NCBI RefSeq assembly: GCF_013328815.1
Contig: NZ_JABUHN010000001.1
Span: forward strand, 310,001-374,000
DNA from: Tabrizicola fusiformis
Lineage (GTDB): Bacteria; Pseudomonadota; Alphaproteobacteria; Rhodobacterales; Rhodobacteraceae
Direction of reading: 5' to 3'
DNA: 64,000 bases
How positions within the stretch are numbered: the first letter of the stretch is position 1; every line of letters begins with the position of its first letter. The notes beneath the pieces were generated by a model. It saw only the letters and a program-made list of their open reading frames with translations. It did no database searches and was not told where the DNA came from. Of this stretch, positions 42,762 to 51,751 are shown piece by piece. Made by a program: the position numbers and the translations under genes.

Positions 42762-45634
42762 TCCGCCGCCGCGATACGGCGCGAACGGCTGGCCATGGCA
42801 GAATACTCCTCCTGCCACTCGGACGGGCCGTTCGACGGGCTGACCTGAACCGCGGTGACCTTGTATTCGGGGCAGTTGGTGGCCCAATCCGAATAATCGG
42901 TCGTAATCACATTGGCCTGCGTATCCGGGTGGTGGAAGGTCGTATAGACCACCCCCGGATTCACCCGGTCCGAGACCTTGGCCCGCAGCGTCGTCTCGCC
43001 AGAGCGCGAGGCCAGCCGCACGAAGGCCCCGTCCTTGATGCCGCGGTTATCGGCGTCGTGCGGGTGGATCTCCAGCACGTCCTGATCATGCCAGACGACA
43101 TTCTCGGTCCGCCGGGTCTGGGCGCCGACGTTGTACTGCGACAGAATCCGCCCCGTGGTCAGCAACAGCGGGAAGCGCGGGCCGGTCCGCTCATCGGTCG
43201 CCACGTATTCGGTGTTGATGAACTTGCCCTTGCCGCGCACGAAGCCTTCGACGTGCATCAGCGGCGTGCCATCCGGCACCTTCTCGTTGCAGGGCCATTG
43301 GACCGAGCCTTTTTCTTCCAGCATCGCATAGTTGACGCCCGCGAAAGACGGCGTGGTCAGGGCGATTTCATCCATGATCTGGCTGGGATGGGTATAGGCC
43401 CAGTTGGCCCCCATGGCTTGGGCGAACATCTGGGTCACTTCCCAATCGGCATAGCCATTGCGCGGCGCCATCACCTTGCGCACGCGGTTGATCCGGCGTT
43501 CGGCATTGGTGAAGGTGCCTTCCTTTTCAAGGAAGGTCGAGCCGGGGAAGAACACATGGGCGTAGTTCGCGGTTTCGTTCAGGAAGAGGTCGTGAACGAT
43601 CACGCAATCCATCGCCGCGAGGCCCGCCGAGACATGCTTGGTATCCGGGTCGGATTGCAGGATGTCTTCGCCCTGGCAGTAAAGGCCCTTGAAGGTGCCC
43701 TCCACCGCCGCATCCAGCATGTTGGGAATGCGCAGGCCCGGTTCGTTGTCGATCTTCACGCCCCAGAGGCTTTCGAAAATCTCACGCACATTGTCGTTCT
43801 TCACATGGCGATAGCCGGGCAGTTCGTGGGGGAACGACCCCATGTCGCAGGAGCCCTGCACGTTGTTCTGGCCGCGCAGCGGGTTCACGCCCACGCCCGG
43901 CCGGCCGATGTTGCCGGTCAGCATGGCAAGGTTGGCAATGCCGATCACGGTGGTCGAGCCTTGCGAATGCTCGGTCACGCCCAGCCCGTAATAGATCGCG
44001 CCATTGCCGCCCATGGCGTAAAGCCGGGCCGCCGCGCGAACCTCTTCCGCCTTGACGCCGGTCAGCATCTGCACCGCTTCGGGCGAATGCTGCGGCTGGC
44101 TGACGGATTCGGCATAGTCCTGGAACTCGTCCCAGTCGCAACGCTCACGGATGAAGGCTTCGTTGAAGAGGCCCTCGGTCACGATCACATGCGCCAGCGC
44201 GGTGACGACGGCCACGTTGGTGCCGGGGGTCAGGGCAAGGTGATGGGCGGCGCGGATATGGGGGCTGTCCACCATATCGGTGCGGCGCGGATCAACCACG
44301 ATCAGCTTGGCCCCCTTGCGCAGACGCTTCTTCAGGCGGCTGGCAAAAACCGGGTGGCCATCGGTCGGGTTGGCCCCGATGACGATAACAACATCAGTTT
44401 CTTCAACGGAATCAAAGTCCTGCGTCCCAGCGCTGGTGCCGAAGGTCTGGCCAAGACCATAGCCGGTGGGCGAGTGGCAGACCCGCGCGCAGGTATCCGT
44501 GTTGTTGTTCATGAACACGCCGCGCGTGAGCTTCTGAACCAGATAGGTCTCTTCGTTGGTGCAGCGGGATGAGGTGATGACCCCCACCGAATGCCGCCCG
44601 TGCTTGGCGATGATGCCCTTCATCCGGTTCGCGGCAAATTCCATCGCCTCGGCCCAGGACACTTCCTGCCAGGGGTCGTTGATGCTGTCGCGGATCATCG
44701 GGTTCAGGATGCGGTCCTTGTGGGAGGCATAGCCATAGGCAAAGCGGCCCTTGACGCAGCTATGGCCACGGTTCGCCTTGCCATGCTTGTAGGGCACCAT
44801 GCGTACCAACTCGTCGCCGCGCATTTCCGCCTTGAAGCTGCAACCGACGCCGCAATAGGCGCAGGTGGTGATGACCGAACGCTCGGGCGTGCCGATCTCG
44901 ATCACCGATTTCTCTTGCAGCGTGGCGGTCGGGCAAGCCTGCACGCAGGCGCCGCAGGACACGCAATCGGATGCCAGCGCATTGTCCGATTTCATCCCGA
45001 AGGACACGCGGCTGTCAAAGCCCCGGCCCTCGATGGTCAGCGCAAAGGTGCCCTGCACCTCTTCGCAGGCGCGCACGCAGCGGCTGCAGACGATGCATTT
45101 CTGCGGATCATAGCTGAAATACGGGTTGCTGTCGTCGCGCGGGATGTAGTTCGGATTGGCGATACCCGAATTGTTCTTCGGTTTGAAATGGGTCTCGATC
45201 GCCTCATAGCGCACATCGCGCAGGCCCACGGCGCCCGCCATGTCCTGCAACTCGCAATCGCCGTTGGCCGAGCAGGTCAGGCAGTCGAGCGGGTGGTCCG
45301 AGATGTAAAGCTCCATCACGCCGCGGCGCAGTTGCTTGAGCTTCGAATTCTGGGTGTGAACCTTGAGGCCGGGCGCAACCGGGGTGGTGCAGCTTGCCGG
45401 GGTGCCGTTGCGGCCTTCGATTTCCACAAGGCACAGACGGCAGGAACCGAAAGCGTCCACGCTGTCGGTGGCGCAGAGTTTCGGCACCGAAATGCCTATT
45501 TCCGCCGCGGCCCGCATGATGCTGGTGCCTTCAGGCACCGTTACATCGAAGCCGTCGATGTTCAATGTGACCATTTGTTTGGATTTCGCCGCCGGGGTGC
45601 CGAAATCACGGTCGGGGATGATGAAGTCTTTCAT
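42758..45634 (-). CDS. fdsA: Formate dehydrogenase alpha subunit FdsA (molybdenum catalytic subunit)
   Basis: A 958-residue protein that oxidises formate to CO2. The N-terminal NuoG-like part binds iron-sulfur clusters: a [2Fe-2S] site in FGSCRLCLVE, then DCLTCSANGDCELQDM, two ferredoxin sites (CIVCSRCVRACEE and CVSCGACVQACPT) and CAYCGVGC. The Mo-bis-MGD domain follows, with the Mo-binding Cys and adjacent Arg/His expected in NTDTCARVCHSPTGYG. There is no Tat signal, so it is cytoplasmic. Start at 45634 (MKDFIIPDRDFG); 4-base overlaps on both sides. Confidence 0.95.
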   Translation of the reverse strand: MKDFIIPDRDFGTPAAKSKQMVTLNIDGFDVTVPEGTSIMRAAAEIGISVPKLCATDSVDAFGSCRLCLVEIEGRNGTPASCTTPVAPGLKVHTQNSKLKQLRRGVMELYISDHPLDCLTCSANGDCELQDMAGAVGLRDVRYEAIETHFKPKNNSGIANPNYIPRDDSNPYFSYDPQKCIVCSRCVRACEEVQGTFALTIEGRGFDSRVSFGMKSDNALASDCVSCGACVQACPTATLQEKSVIEIGTPERSVITTCAYCGVGCSFKAEMRGDELVRMVPYKHGKANRGHSCVKGRFAYGYASHKDRILNPMIRDSINDPWQEVSWAEAMEFAANRMKGIIAKHGRHSVGVITSSRCTNEETYLVQKLTRGVFMNNNTDTCARVCHSPTGYGLGQTFGTSAGTQDFDSVEETDVVIVIGANPTDGHPVFASRLKKRLRKGAKLIVVDPRRTDMVDSPHIRAAHHLALTPGTNVAVVTALAHVIVTEGLFNEAFIRERCDWDEFQDYAESVSQPQHSPEAVQMLTGVKAEEVRAAARLYAMGGNGAIYYGLGVTEHSQGSTTVIGIANLAMLTGNIGRPGVGVNPLRGQNNVQGSCDMGSFPHELPGYRHVKNDNVREIFESLWGVKIDNEPGLRIPNMLDAAVEGTFKGLYCQGEDILQSDPDTKHVSAGLAAMDCVIVHDLFLNETANYAHVFFPGSTFLEKEGTFTNAERRINRVRKVMAPRNGYADWEVTQMFAQAMGANWAYTHPSQIMDEIALTTPSFAGVNYAMLEEKGSVQWPCNEKVPDGTPLMHVEGFVRGKGKFINTEYVATDERTGPRFPLLLTTGRILSQYNVGAQTRRTENVVWHDQDVLEIHPHDADNRGIKDGAFVRLASRSGETTLRAKVSDRVNPGVVYTTFHHPDTQANVITTDYSDWATNCPEYKVTAVQVSPSNGPSEWQEEYSAMASRSRRIAAAE

Positions 45635-47157
45635 TCGGCGGCCTCCTTCTGGGTCGAGAAGTCGTCGGGGAAATGGGTCAGGGCGGACATCACGGGATAG
45701 GGGGTAAAGCCCCCCAGCGCGCAAAGAGAGCCTGATTTCATGGTGTTGCAGAGGTCGGTCAGCAGCGGGATGGCCGAAGCGTCGCCCCGGGCGATGCGGT
45801 TGACGGTTTCCACGCCGCGCACCGCGCCGATCCGGCAGGGGGTGCATTTGCCGCAGCTTTCGATGGCGCAGAACTCCATCGCAAAGCGTGCCATCTCCAG
45901 CATGTCGGCGCTGTCGTCAAAGATCGTCAGGCCGGCGTGGCCGATCAGCCCATCCTTGCCGGCGAATTCTTCGTAGCCGAAGGGGGTGTCGAACAGCGCC
46001 TTGGGGAAATAGGCGCCCAAGGGGCCACCGACCTGCACCGCCTTGACCGGGCGGCCCGAAGCGGTGCCGCCGCCGATGCCCTCGACGATTTCGCCAAGGG
46101 TCAGGCCGAAAGCAATCTCATAAAGCCCGCCGTGTTTGACGTTACCGGCGATTTGCAGCGGGATGGTTCCACGCGACCGGCCAAGGCCGAAACCCTTGTA
46201 GAACGCCGCGCCTTTTTCAAAGATCACCGGGATCGAGGCGAGCGAGATCACGTTGTTCACCACGGTTGGCTTGCCGAGGAAGCCTTCCAGCGCAGGCAGC
46301 GGCGGCTTGGCGCGGACCACGCCCCGCTTGCCCTCAAGGCTGTTGAGCAGGCTGGTTTCCTCGCCGCAGACATAGGCGCCTGCGCCGACGCGCACTTCAA
46401 TGTCGAAGGCCGGGCCGCGGCCCAGAACCGTGGCGCCCAGAACGCCTTCGCGGCGGGCAATGGCCACGGCTTCCTGCATCACGCGGATGGCGACGGGGTA
46501 TTCCGAACGGATATACACAAATCCCTTGGTCGCGCCGCAGGCAAGGCCGGCAATCGTCATGCCTTCGATCAGGGTGAAGGGATCGCCCTCCATCAGCATC
46601 CGGTCGGCGAAGGTCGCGCTGTCGCCTTCGTCGGCGTTGCAGACGATGTATTTACGGTCGGCCTTGGCCTCGCTCACGGTTTTCCACTTGATCCCGGTGG
46701 GGAAGCCCGCGCCGCCCCGGCCGCGCAGGCCGGAGTCGATCACTTCCGCAACCATCGCGGCGGGTTCCATGCCCAAAGCGCGGGTCAGACCCGCAAGACC
46801 ACCTTGCGCCCGGTAATCAGCCAGCGACAGGGGATCAATTACGCCGACCCGGGCAAAGGTCAGCCGGGTTTGCGCCCGCATCCATTGCAGGTCTTCGGTC
46901 AGGCCCAGCGCCTTGGGATGGCGGGCCGGTTCGCGGAACAGGGCGGGCACGTCTTCAACGGTCATCGGGCCAAAGGCCATGCGACCGTCGGGGGTTTCCA
47001 CCTCTGCCAGCGGCTCAAGCCAGACCATGCCGCGGCTGCCGTTGCGGACAAGGGTCACGTCGATGCCATGGGCGCGGCCATGGGCCAGAATGGCCTCGGC
47101 CACCTCATCGGCGCCCAAGGCGACGGCGGCGGAATCGAGGGGCAGGTAGATTTTCAT
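45631..47157 (-). CDS. fdsB: Formate dehydrogenase beta subunit FdsB (NADH/FMN subunit)
   Basis: A 508-residue diaphorase subunit like NuoF, with a short thioredoxin-like N-terminus fused. FMN/NAD site: GLRGRGGAGFPTGIKW and NADEGDSATFADR. [4Fe-4S] ligands: ESCGKCTPCRIG and the Cys in LTDLCNTMKSGS. It passes electrons from the clusters to NAD+. Overlaps fdsG and fdsA by four bases each. Confidence 0.94.
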   Translation of the reverse strand: MKIYLPLDSAAVALGADEVAEAILAHGRAHGIDVTLVRNGSRGMVWLEPLAEVETPDGRMAFGPMTVEDVPALFREPARHPKALGLTEDLQWMRAQTRLTFARVGVIDPLSLADYRAQGGLAGLTRALGMEPAAMVAEVIDSGLRGRGGAGFPTGIKWKTVSEAKADRKYIVCNADEGDSATFADRMLMEGDPFTLIEGMTIAGLACGATKGFVYIRSEYPVAIRVMQEAVAIARREGVLGATVLGRGPAFDIEVRVGAGAYVCGEETSLLNSLEGKRGVVRAKPPLPALEGFLGKPTVVNNVISLASIPVIFEKGAAFYKGFGLGRSRGTIPLQIAGNVKHGGLYEIAFGLTLGEIVEGIGGGTASGRPVKAVQVGGPLGAYFPKALFDTPFGYEEFAGKDGLIGHAGLTIFDDSADMLEMARFAMEFCAIESCGKCTPCRIGAVRGVETVNRIARGDASAIPLLTDLCNTMKSGSLCALGGFTPYPVMSALTHFPDDFSTQKEAAE

Positions 47158-47621
47158 TTCAACTCTCCCACCAGACGGTCGAGCTTGGCGGCATCCACGC
47201 GGCCCACCAGTTTGCCATCCACCAGCGCGGCGGGGCCGCAGGCGCAAAGGCCAAGGCAGAACACCGGCTCCAGCGTGACCTTGCCGTCCTTCGTCGTCTC
47301 GTGCCAGTCGATGCCCAGCGCGCCCCGGGCATGGGTCGCCAGCGCATCGGCGCCCACGGCCTTGCACGCCTCGGCCCGGCAGAGTTTCAGCACATGCTGA
47401 CCGGCGGGCGCCTCGCGGAAATCGTGGTAGAAGGACATCACGCCATGCACTTCGGCCCGGCTGAGGTTCAGATCGCGCGCGATGATCGGTAGCGCCTCTT
47501 GCGGCACATGGCCGAATTCCTCCTGAATGGCATGAAGGATCGGCAGCAAAGCCCCCTCCATCCCCTTGTGGGCGAGGAGAATTTCCCCGACGCGCTCTGT
47601 GGTCTGGACGGAATCAAGCAT
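47154..47621 (-). CDS. fdsG: Formate dehydrogenase gamma subunit FdsG
   Basis: A 155-residue NuoE-like subunit with one [2Fe-2S] cluster: ligands in LCRAEACKAVG and FCLGLCACGPA. HGVMSFYHDFRE is the family's central segment. First gene of the operon. The start at 47621 (MLDSVQTTERVGEIL) is the first plausible Met; 92 bp upstream is the uvrC stop. Confidence 0.92.
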   Translation of the reverse strand: MLDSVQTTERVGEILLAHKGMEGALLPILHAIQEEFGHVPQEALPIIARDLNLSRAEVHGVMSFYHDFREAPAGQHVLKLCRAEACKAVGADALATHARGALGIDWHETTKDGKVTLEPVFCLGLCACGPAALVDGKLVGRVDAAKLDRLVGELK

Positions 47622-47663
47622 ATGGCGGCCTCGGACTGGTAGCTTTGCCAAGGGATACGCCGC

Positions 47664-47716
47664 TTGATAGGGAAATCAATTTCAATTTCCCGTGGTTTGA
47701 TAGTTTTTGACTATCA
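47664..47716 (-). promoter_or_regulatory. Twin LysR-type palindromes in the fds promoter
   Basis: Site 1 is TGATAGT-N5-ACTATCA (47698-47716), overlapping the uvrC stop codon and 77-95 bases before fdsG. Site 2 is TTGAT-N6-ATCAA (47664-47679), 43-58 bases before fdsG. Their shape and spacing match the recognition and activation sites of LysR-type regulators. The likely binder is the FdsR-like protein encoded at 51752-52636 (inference). Confidence 0.6.
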
Positions 47717-49573
47717 TTCGCCCCGCGCGTTGAAGAAGTTGTAGACGGTTTCCGCCATCGCCGCCGAGATGCCGGGCACCGCCATCAGGTCCGGCAGGGC
47801 GGCGCGGGATACCGCCTTGGCGCTGCCGAAATGGGCCAACAGGGCGCGTTTGCGGGTGGCGCCGACACCGGGAATGTCGTCCAAGGGCGTGACGCCCACC
47901 GCCTTGGCGCGCTTGGCGCGGTGGGCGCCATTGGCCCAACGGTGCGCCTCATCGCGCAGGCGCTGCACGAAATACAGCACCGGGTCGTTGCGTTGCAGCG
48001 CCATGGGCGGCATCCCCTCGCGGTGGAATTCCTCTTTGCCTGCGTCGCGGTCGATGCCCTTGGCCACGCCGACCATGGCAATATCCTCAACCCCAAGCTC
48101 CGACAGGATACCACCCACCGCCGAAACCTGCCCGGCGCCGCCGTCGATCAGCAACAGGTCGGGCCAAGCATCGGATTTCCGCTCGGGATCTTCTTTCAGC
48201 AGGCGTTCAAAGCGGCGGGTCATCACCTCGCGCATCATGCCGAAGTCGTCGCTGTTCTTGCCGGCATCGGACCGGATGTTGAACTTGCGATACTGCGATT
48301 TCAGGAACCCCTCCGGCCCGGCCACGATCATGCCGCCCACGGCATCCGAACCCTGAATATGGGCGTTGTCATAGACTTCGATCCGGCGCGGCGGTGCATC
48401 AAGGTCAAACGCTTCGGCCAGACCCTGCAGCAGCTTGTTCTGGGTGCTGGATTCGGCCATGCGGCGGGCAAGGCTCTCGCGGGCATTGCGGGCGGCATTT
48501 TCCACCAGTTCGGCCTTTTCGCCGCGCAGGGGAACCGCAAGCTCCACCTTGCGCCCCGCAAGCCCTGAAAGCGCCTCGGTCACCAGATCGGGGTTTTCGA
48601 CGGGGTGGGACAGCAGGATCAGCCGGGGCGGTTCCTTGTCGTCATAAAACTGGGTCAGGAAGGCTTCGAGGATTTCCGGTTCCTCGGCTCCGGCCCCGGT
48701 GCGGGGATAGAAATCGCGGTTGCCCCAGCTTTGATTGGCCCGGATGAAGAAGACCTGCACGCAAGCCTGCCCGTGGTCCAGATGCAGCGCCACCACGTCC
48801 GCCTCGGCCACGCCGCGCGGGTTGATGCCTTGGGTCGATTGCACCGCCGTCAGCGCCTTGATCCGGTCGCGCAGGGCGGCGGCGCGTTCAAACTCCATCG
48901 CTTCGCTGGCTGCCTGCATCTGCGTGGCAAGATCGGATTGCACGGTGGTCGATTTGCCCTCAAGGAAGCGTTGGGCATCGGCGACCAGCTCGCCATAGCC
49001 CTCTTCGCTGATCCGGCCGACGCAGGGGGCGGCGCAGCGTTTGATCTGGAATTGCAGACAGGGCCGGGTGCGGCTTTCAAACATCGCATCCGAGCAGTTG
49101 CGCAGCAGGAACACCTTCTGCAACTGGTTCAGCGTCCGCGTCACCGCGCCCGCGCTGGCAAAGGGGCCGAAATACTTGCCCTTCTCCTTCTTCGCTCCGC
49201 GATGCTTCTTGATCTGCGGAAAGGGATGCTCCGATGAGATCAGGATGTTCGGGAACGACTTGTCATCCCGCAGCAGCACGTTGTAGCGCGGCTTGAGCTG
49301 CTTGATCAGGTTCTGCTCCAAGAGCAGCGCCTCGGTTTCGGTCCGCGTGGTCAGGAACATCATCGAGGCGGTCTCGAAGATCATCCGGGCGATGCGGGCG
49401 GAATGGCCCTGTGGGCGGGCATAGTTCGACACCCGCGCCTTCAGATTGCGTGCCTTGCCGACATACAGCACTTCCGATGCCGCATTCAGCATCCGGTAAA
49501 CGCCGGGCGAGCTGTCCAGCGTGCGCAGATAGTCCTGAATGACCTCATGTCCGGTGCGGGGTGTCTCTGTCAT
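47714..49573 (-). CDS. uvrC: Excinuclease ABC subunit C
   Basis: A 619-residue nuclease of nucleotide-excision repair that cuts on both sides of UvrB-marked lesions. The N-terminal GIY-YIG domain ([20 protein letters not shown]), a cysteine-containing segment ([10 protein letters not shown]), the UVR helices ([14 protein letters not shown]), the RNase-H-like nuclease ([20 protein letters not shown]) and C-terminal helix-hairpin-helix motifs ([18 protein letters not shown] and [17 protein letters not shown]) are all present. Confidence 0.96.
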   Translation of the reverse strand: MTETPRTGHEVIQDYLRTLDSSPGVYRMLNAASEVLYVGKARNLKARVSNYARPQGHSARIARMIFETASMMFLTTRTETEALLLEQNLIKQLKPRYNVLLRDDKSFPNILISSEHPFPQIKKHRGAKKEKGKYFGPFASAGAVTRTLNQLQKVFLLRNCSDAMFESRTRPCLQFQIKRCAAPCVGRISEEGYGELVADAQRFLEGKSTTVQSDLATQMQAASEAMEFERAAALRDRIKALTAVQSTQGINPRGVAEADVVALHLDHGQACVQVFFIRANQSWGNRDFYPRTGAGAEEPEILEAFLTQFYDDKEPPRLILLSHPVENPDLVTEALSGLAGRKVELAVPLRGEKAELVENAARNARESLARRMAESSTQNKLLQGLAEAFDLDAPPRRIEVYDNAHIQGSDAVGGMIVAGPEGFLKSQYRKFNIRSDAGKNSDDFGMMREVMTRRFERLLKEDPERKSDAWPDLLLIDGGAGQVSAVGGILSELGVEDIAMVGVAKGIDRDAGKEEFHREGMPPMALQRNDPVLYFVQRLRDEAHRWANGAHRAKRAKAVGVTPLDDIPGVGATRKRALLAHFGSAKAVSRAALPDLMAVPGISAAMAETVYNFFNARGE

Positions 49574-49885
49574 GGGATCAGGTGCTTTCGGGACTCATCG
49601 ATTCTCGTTGCTGGCTGCAATGATATGGCACGGCGGGCAAGAGCAAAGCTGTCCACGCTTTCTGTGGATAACCTTGCGGAGAAGTTTTCAGGAGGGGGCG
49701 AAATTTCCTTGTTTTTGGCCCTATTCCTTGATCTGCCCAATTTTTAGGCGCTTCATTAAGGCATTGAAAAGAATATAAAGATTCTTTCGGATCGTGCAAA
49801 TCACTGAAAAACCAACAGATTTGTAACGCGGGCGTGAAGGTGAATCCAAAAGTGGACAACTCGCCGCGCCCCTCTTGACGCAAGG
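49574..49885. other. AT-rich intergenic region upstream of uvrC
   Basis: 312 bp without a gene, clearly AT-richer than its surroundings (about 49680-49860). It should carry the uvrC promoter (minus strand). An AGAAT-N6-ATTCT inverted repeat is at 49770-49785. No LexA-type GAACATGTTC box was seen. The open frame 49578-49889 has no coding features. Confidence 0.4.
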
Positions 49886-50662
49886 TCACTCAACCCCAAG
49901 GACATCCGGCGTTTGCCAGCCCAGATGCTGGCCGCCGTCGGTGGCGATCATCTGGCCGGTGACGCCGGGAGAATCGAGGAAAAATCCCAGCGCCGCGACG
50001 ATATCGGCAGGGTTCGAGCCGCGTTTCAGCACGGTCGCGGCGCGCTGGCGGGCAAAATGGCTTGCGCTTTGCCGTCCCCCGATCAGCGTCGGCCCCGGGC
50101 CGATGGCATTCACCCGCACCCGCGGCGCCAGCGCTTGCGCCGCGGTGCGGGTCAGCGCCCAGAGCCCCATCTTGGCCAGCGTATAGGTCATGAATTCGGG
50201 TGTCAGCTTCCACACCCGCTGGTCGATCATGTTCACGATCAGCCCGCGCGCCAGCGGCTCGCCGGCGATGTCGGGTTCCGGCGCGGGAACCTGTGCGGCG
50301 AAATCCTGCGTCAGCACGAAAGGCGCCCGCAGGTTCGATTCCATATGCCGGTCCCAGCTTTTGCGGGTGGCGCTGGTCAGATTGTCGTATTCAAAGATCG
50401 AGGCATTGTTGACCAGCACCGTCAGCGGCCCGGCCAGCGCCGCCGCCGCGCGGGGCACCAGCCGGCTGACCTGCGCTTCGTCCAGAAGATCGGCTTGCAG
50501 CACCTCGGCCCGGCGGCCAAGGGCGCGGATCATAGCGGCGGTTTCTTCGGCATCTTCGGCGGAACTGGCATAGTGGATCGCCACATCATGGCCGCGCCGC
50601 GCCAGATACAGCGCCATCTCGCGGCCCAGCCGCTTGCCCGCCCCGGTGACCAATGCCCGCAT
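49886..50662 (-). CDS. Short-chain dehydrogenase of the pteridine-reductase (FolM) type
   Basis: A 258-residue SDR. The NADPH motif is TGAGKRLG, where the Arg in place of Gly is the mark of pteridine reductases; NNAS follows. The active site has Tyr and Lys in YTLAK, while the usual serine position is in NMIDQR, with an Asp as in PTR1/FolM. It likely reduces dihydromonapterin or dihydrofolate. First of the two genes listed next on the transcript order SppA-small protein-SDR. Confidence 0.75.
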   Translation of the reverse strand: MRALVTGAGKRLGREMALYLARRGHDVAIHYASSAEDAEETAAMIRALGRRAEVLQADLLDEAQVSRLVPRAAAALAGPLTVLVNNASIFEYDNLTSATRKSWDRHMESNLRAPFVLTQDFAAQVPAPEPDIAGEPLARGLIVNMIDQRVWKLTPEFMTYTLAKMGLWALTRTAAQALAPRVRVNAIGPGPTLIGGRQSASHFARQRAATVLKRGSNPADIVAALGFFLDSPGVTGQMIATDGGQHLGWQTPDVLGVE

Positions 50663-50857
50663 CTATCCGCCCTTCTTGCCGCAGTCACAATCCGCCTTGC
50701 CGATCAGATAGCGCCCGCAGCGCCCGCATCGAGTGGCCGGGCGCAACCCCAGCCGCTTTTTTGCGCTGCGGGTGACGCCCCCCTTGGTCAGCGCATTGCC
50801 GATCATCCCAACGGCCGCCATGGCCAGCAGAAAGACGAGGATGGTCTTGATCAGCAT
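50663..50857 (-). CDS. Small membrane protein with zinc-ribbon-like tail
   Basis: A 64-residue protein: one membrane segment (LIKTILVFLLAMAAVGMIG), a basic linker, then CGRCGRYLIGKADCDCG with four cysteines arranged as C-x2-C-x9-C-x-C, like a small metal-binding ribbon. It lies exactly between sppA/sohB-like and SDR genes with gaps of one base or none. Function unknown; the conserved packing suggests a real gene. Confidence 0.65.
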   Translation of the reverse strand: MLIKTILVFLLAMAAVGMIGNALTKGGVTRSAKKRLGLRPATRCGRCGRYLIGKADCDCGKKGG

Positions 50858-50858
50858 G

Positions 50859-51647
50859 TCACAGCCCGTAGCGGGCCCAAAGCGCCCGCTCCTCTGCCGC
50901 AAGCATCACGTCTTCGGCGAGGTTCAGGCCAAAGCGGGACAGCAGCCCCTTTTTCTGCCCCATGGGGATCAGCCGGGCCTTGTCACCGTAAAGCGCCTGC
51001 ATTTTGGGCACCAGATGGGCAACCCCATCCACCAGCCCGAGATCGGCGGCCTCTGCCCCCACCCATATATCGGCGTTGAACAGGTCCGCTTCGGCCAGCC
51101 GCGCCCCGCGCCGTGCCTTCACATGGGCGATGAAGGCGGCATGGACCGGGGCGGACAGGGCACGCAGCCGCTCAACATCTTCGGGTTTGGCGGGCAGGAA
51201 CGGGTCGGCAAGGCTTTTGGACTTGCCTGCCGTGACCACCCGCCGCTCGATCCCGTGACGGGCCATGAAATCGGGAAAGCCGAAGCTGGCAAAGATCACC
51301 CCGATGGAGCCGACCAGCGAGCTGTCATCGACCCAGATCTTATCCGCCGCACAGGCCAGCCAATAGCCACCGCTTGCCGCGACATCCTCGACAAAGGCGT
51401 GAACCGGAATGCCCTTCTTGTCCGCCAGCCGCCGGATGCGGGCGGCGATCAGGCTGGATTGCACCGCCGAGCCGCCGGGCGAGTTGATGGCCAGCGCCAC
51501 CGCCGCGGGTTTCATGCGAAACGCCTTCTCGATTACCGGAGCAAGCCCCGCGTCGGACAGGGCGTTGCGCCCGGTGCCGATGGTGCCCTGCAGGCGGATC
51601 ACCGGAACAAGGGGCGGCTTTTTCAGGAAAGGGATGAGGCTGCGCAT
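50859..51647 (-). CDS. S49-family peptidase (SppA/SohB-like)
   Basis: A 262-residue serine protease that degrades signal peptides or membrane-protein fragments. INSPGGSAVQSS is the conserved oxyanion region, Ser92 in EDVAASGGYWLA the nucleophile, and the Lys in VTAGKSKSLADPF the general base (Lys142 or 144). There is no strong N-terminal membrane segment, as in the short alphaproteobacterial forms. First gene of a three-gene run. Confidence 0.88.
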   Translation of the reverse strand: MRSLIPFLKKPPLVPVIRLQGTIGTGRNALSDAGLAPVIEKAFRMKPAAVALAINSPGGSAVQSSLIAARIRRLADKKGIPVHAFVEDVAASGGYWLACAADKIWVDDSSLVGSIGVIFASFGFPDFMARHGIERRVVTAGKSKSLADPFLPAKPEDVERLRALSAPVHAAFIAHVKARRGARLAEADLFNADIWVGAEAADLGLVDGVAHLVPKMQALYGDKARLIPMGQKKGLLSRFGLNLAEDVMLAAEERALWARYGL

Positions 51648-51751
51648 GGCATAGAGGTAGGGCGGCCCGCGCGTGGGCGCAATGGCTGCATTGCCCGGAC
51701 CTGTCGGGGCAGGCCCTTGCCTTCCGCCGCATCCGCGGCCACCCTTGGCGG

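Noticed and set aside
42929-47400. Several plus-strand frames opposite fdsA and fdsB
   Set aside because: They run through intact iron-sulfur and NADH-binding motifs of the minus strand and have no recognisable domains.
41549-47621. Direct functional link between the formyltransferase NRPS and the formate dehydrogenase operon
   Set aside because: They converge, have separate promoters, and the formyl donor of such domains is formyl-tetrahydrofolate, so adjacency alone is weak evidence.
47698-47716. uvrC intrinsic terminator
   Set aside because: The dyad has only six to seven pairs, A/T-rich, and no T-run on the right side; a LysR operator explains it better.
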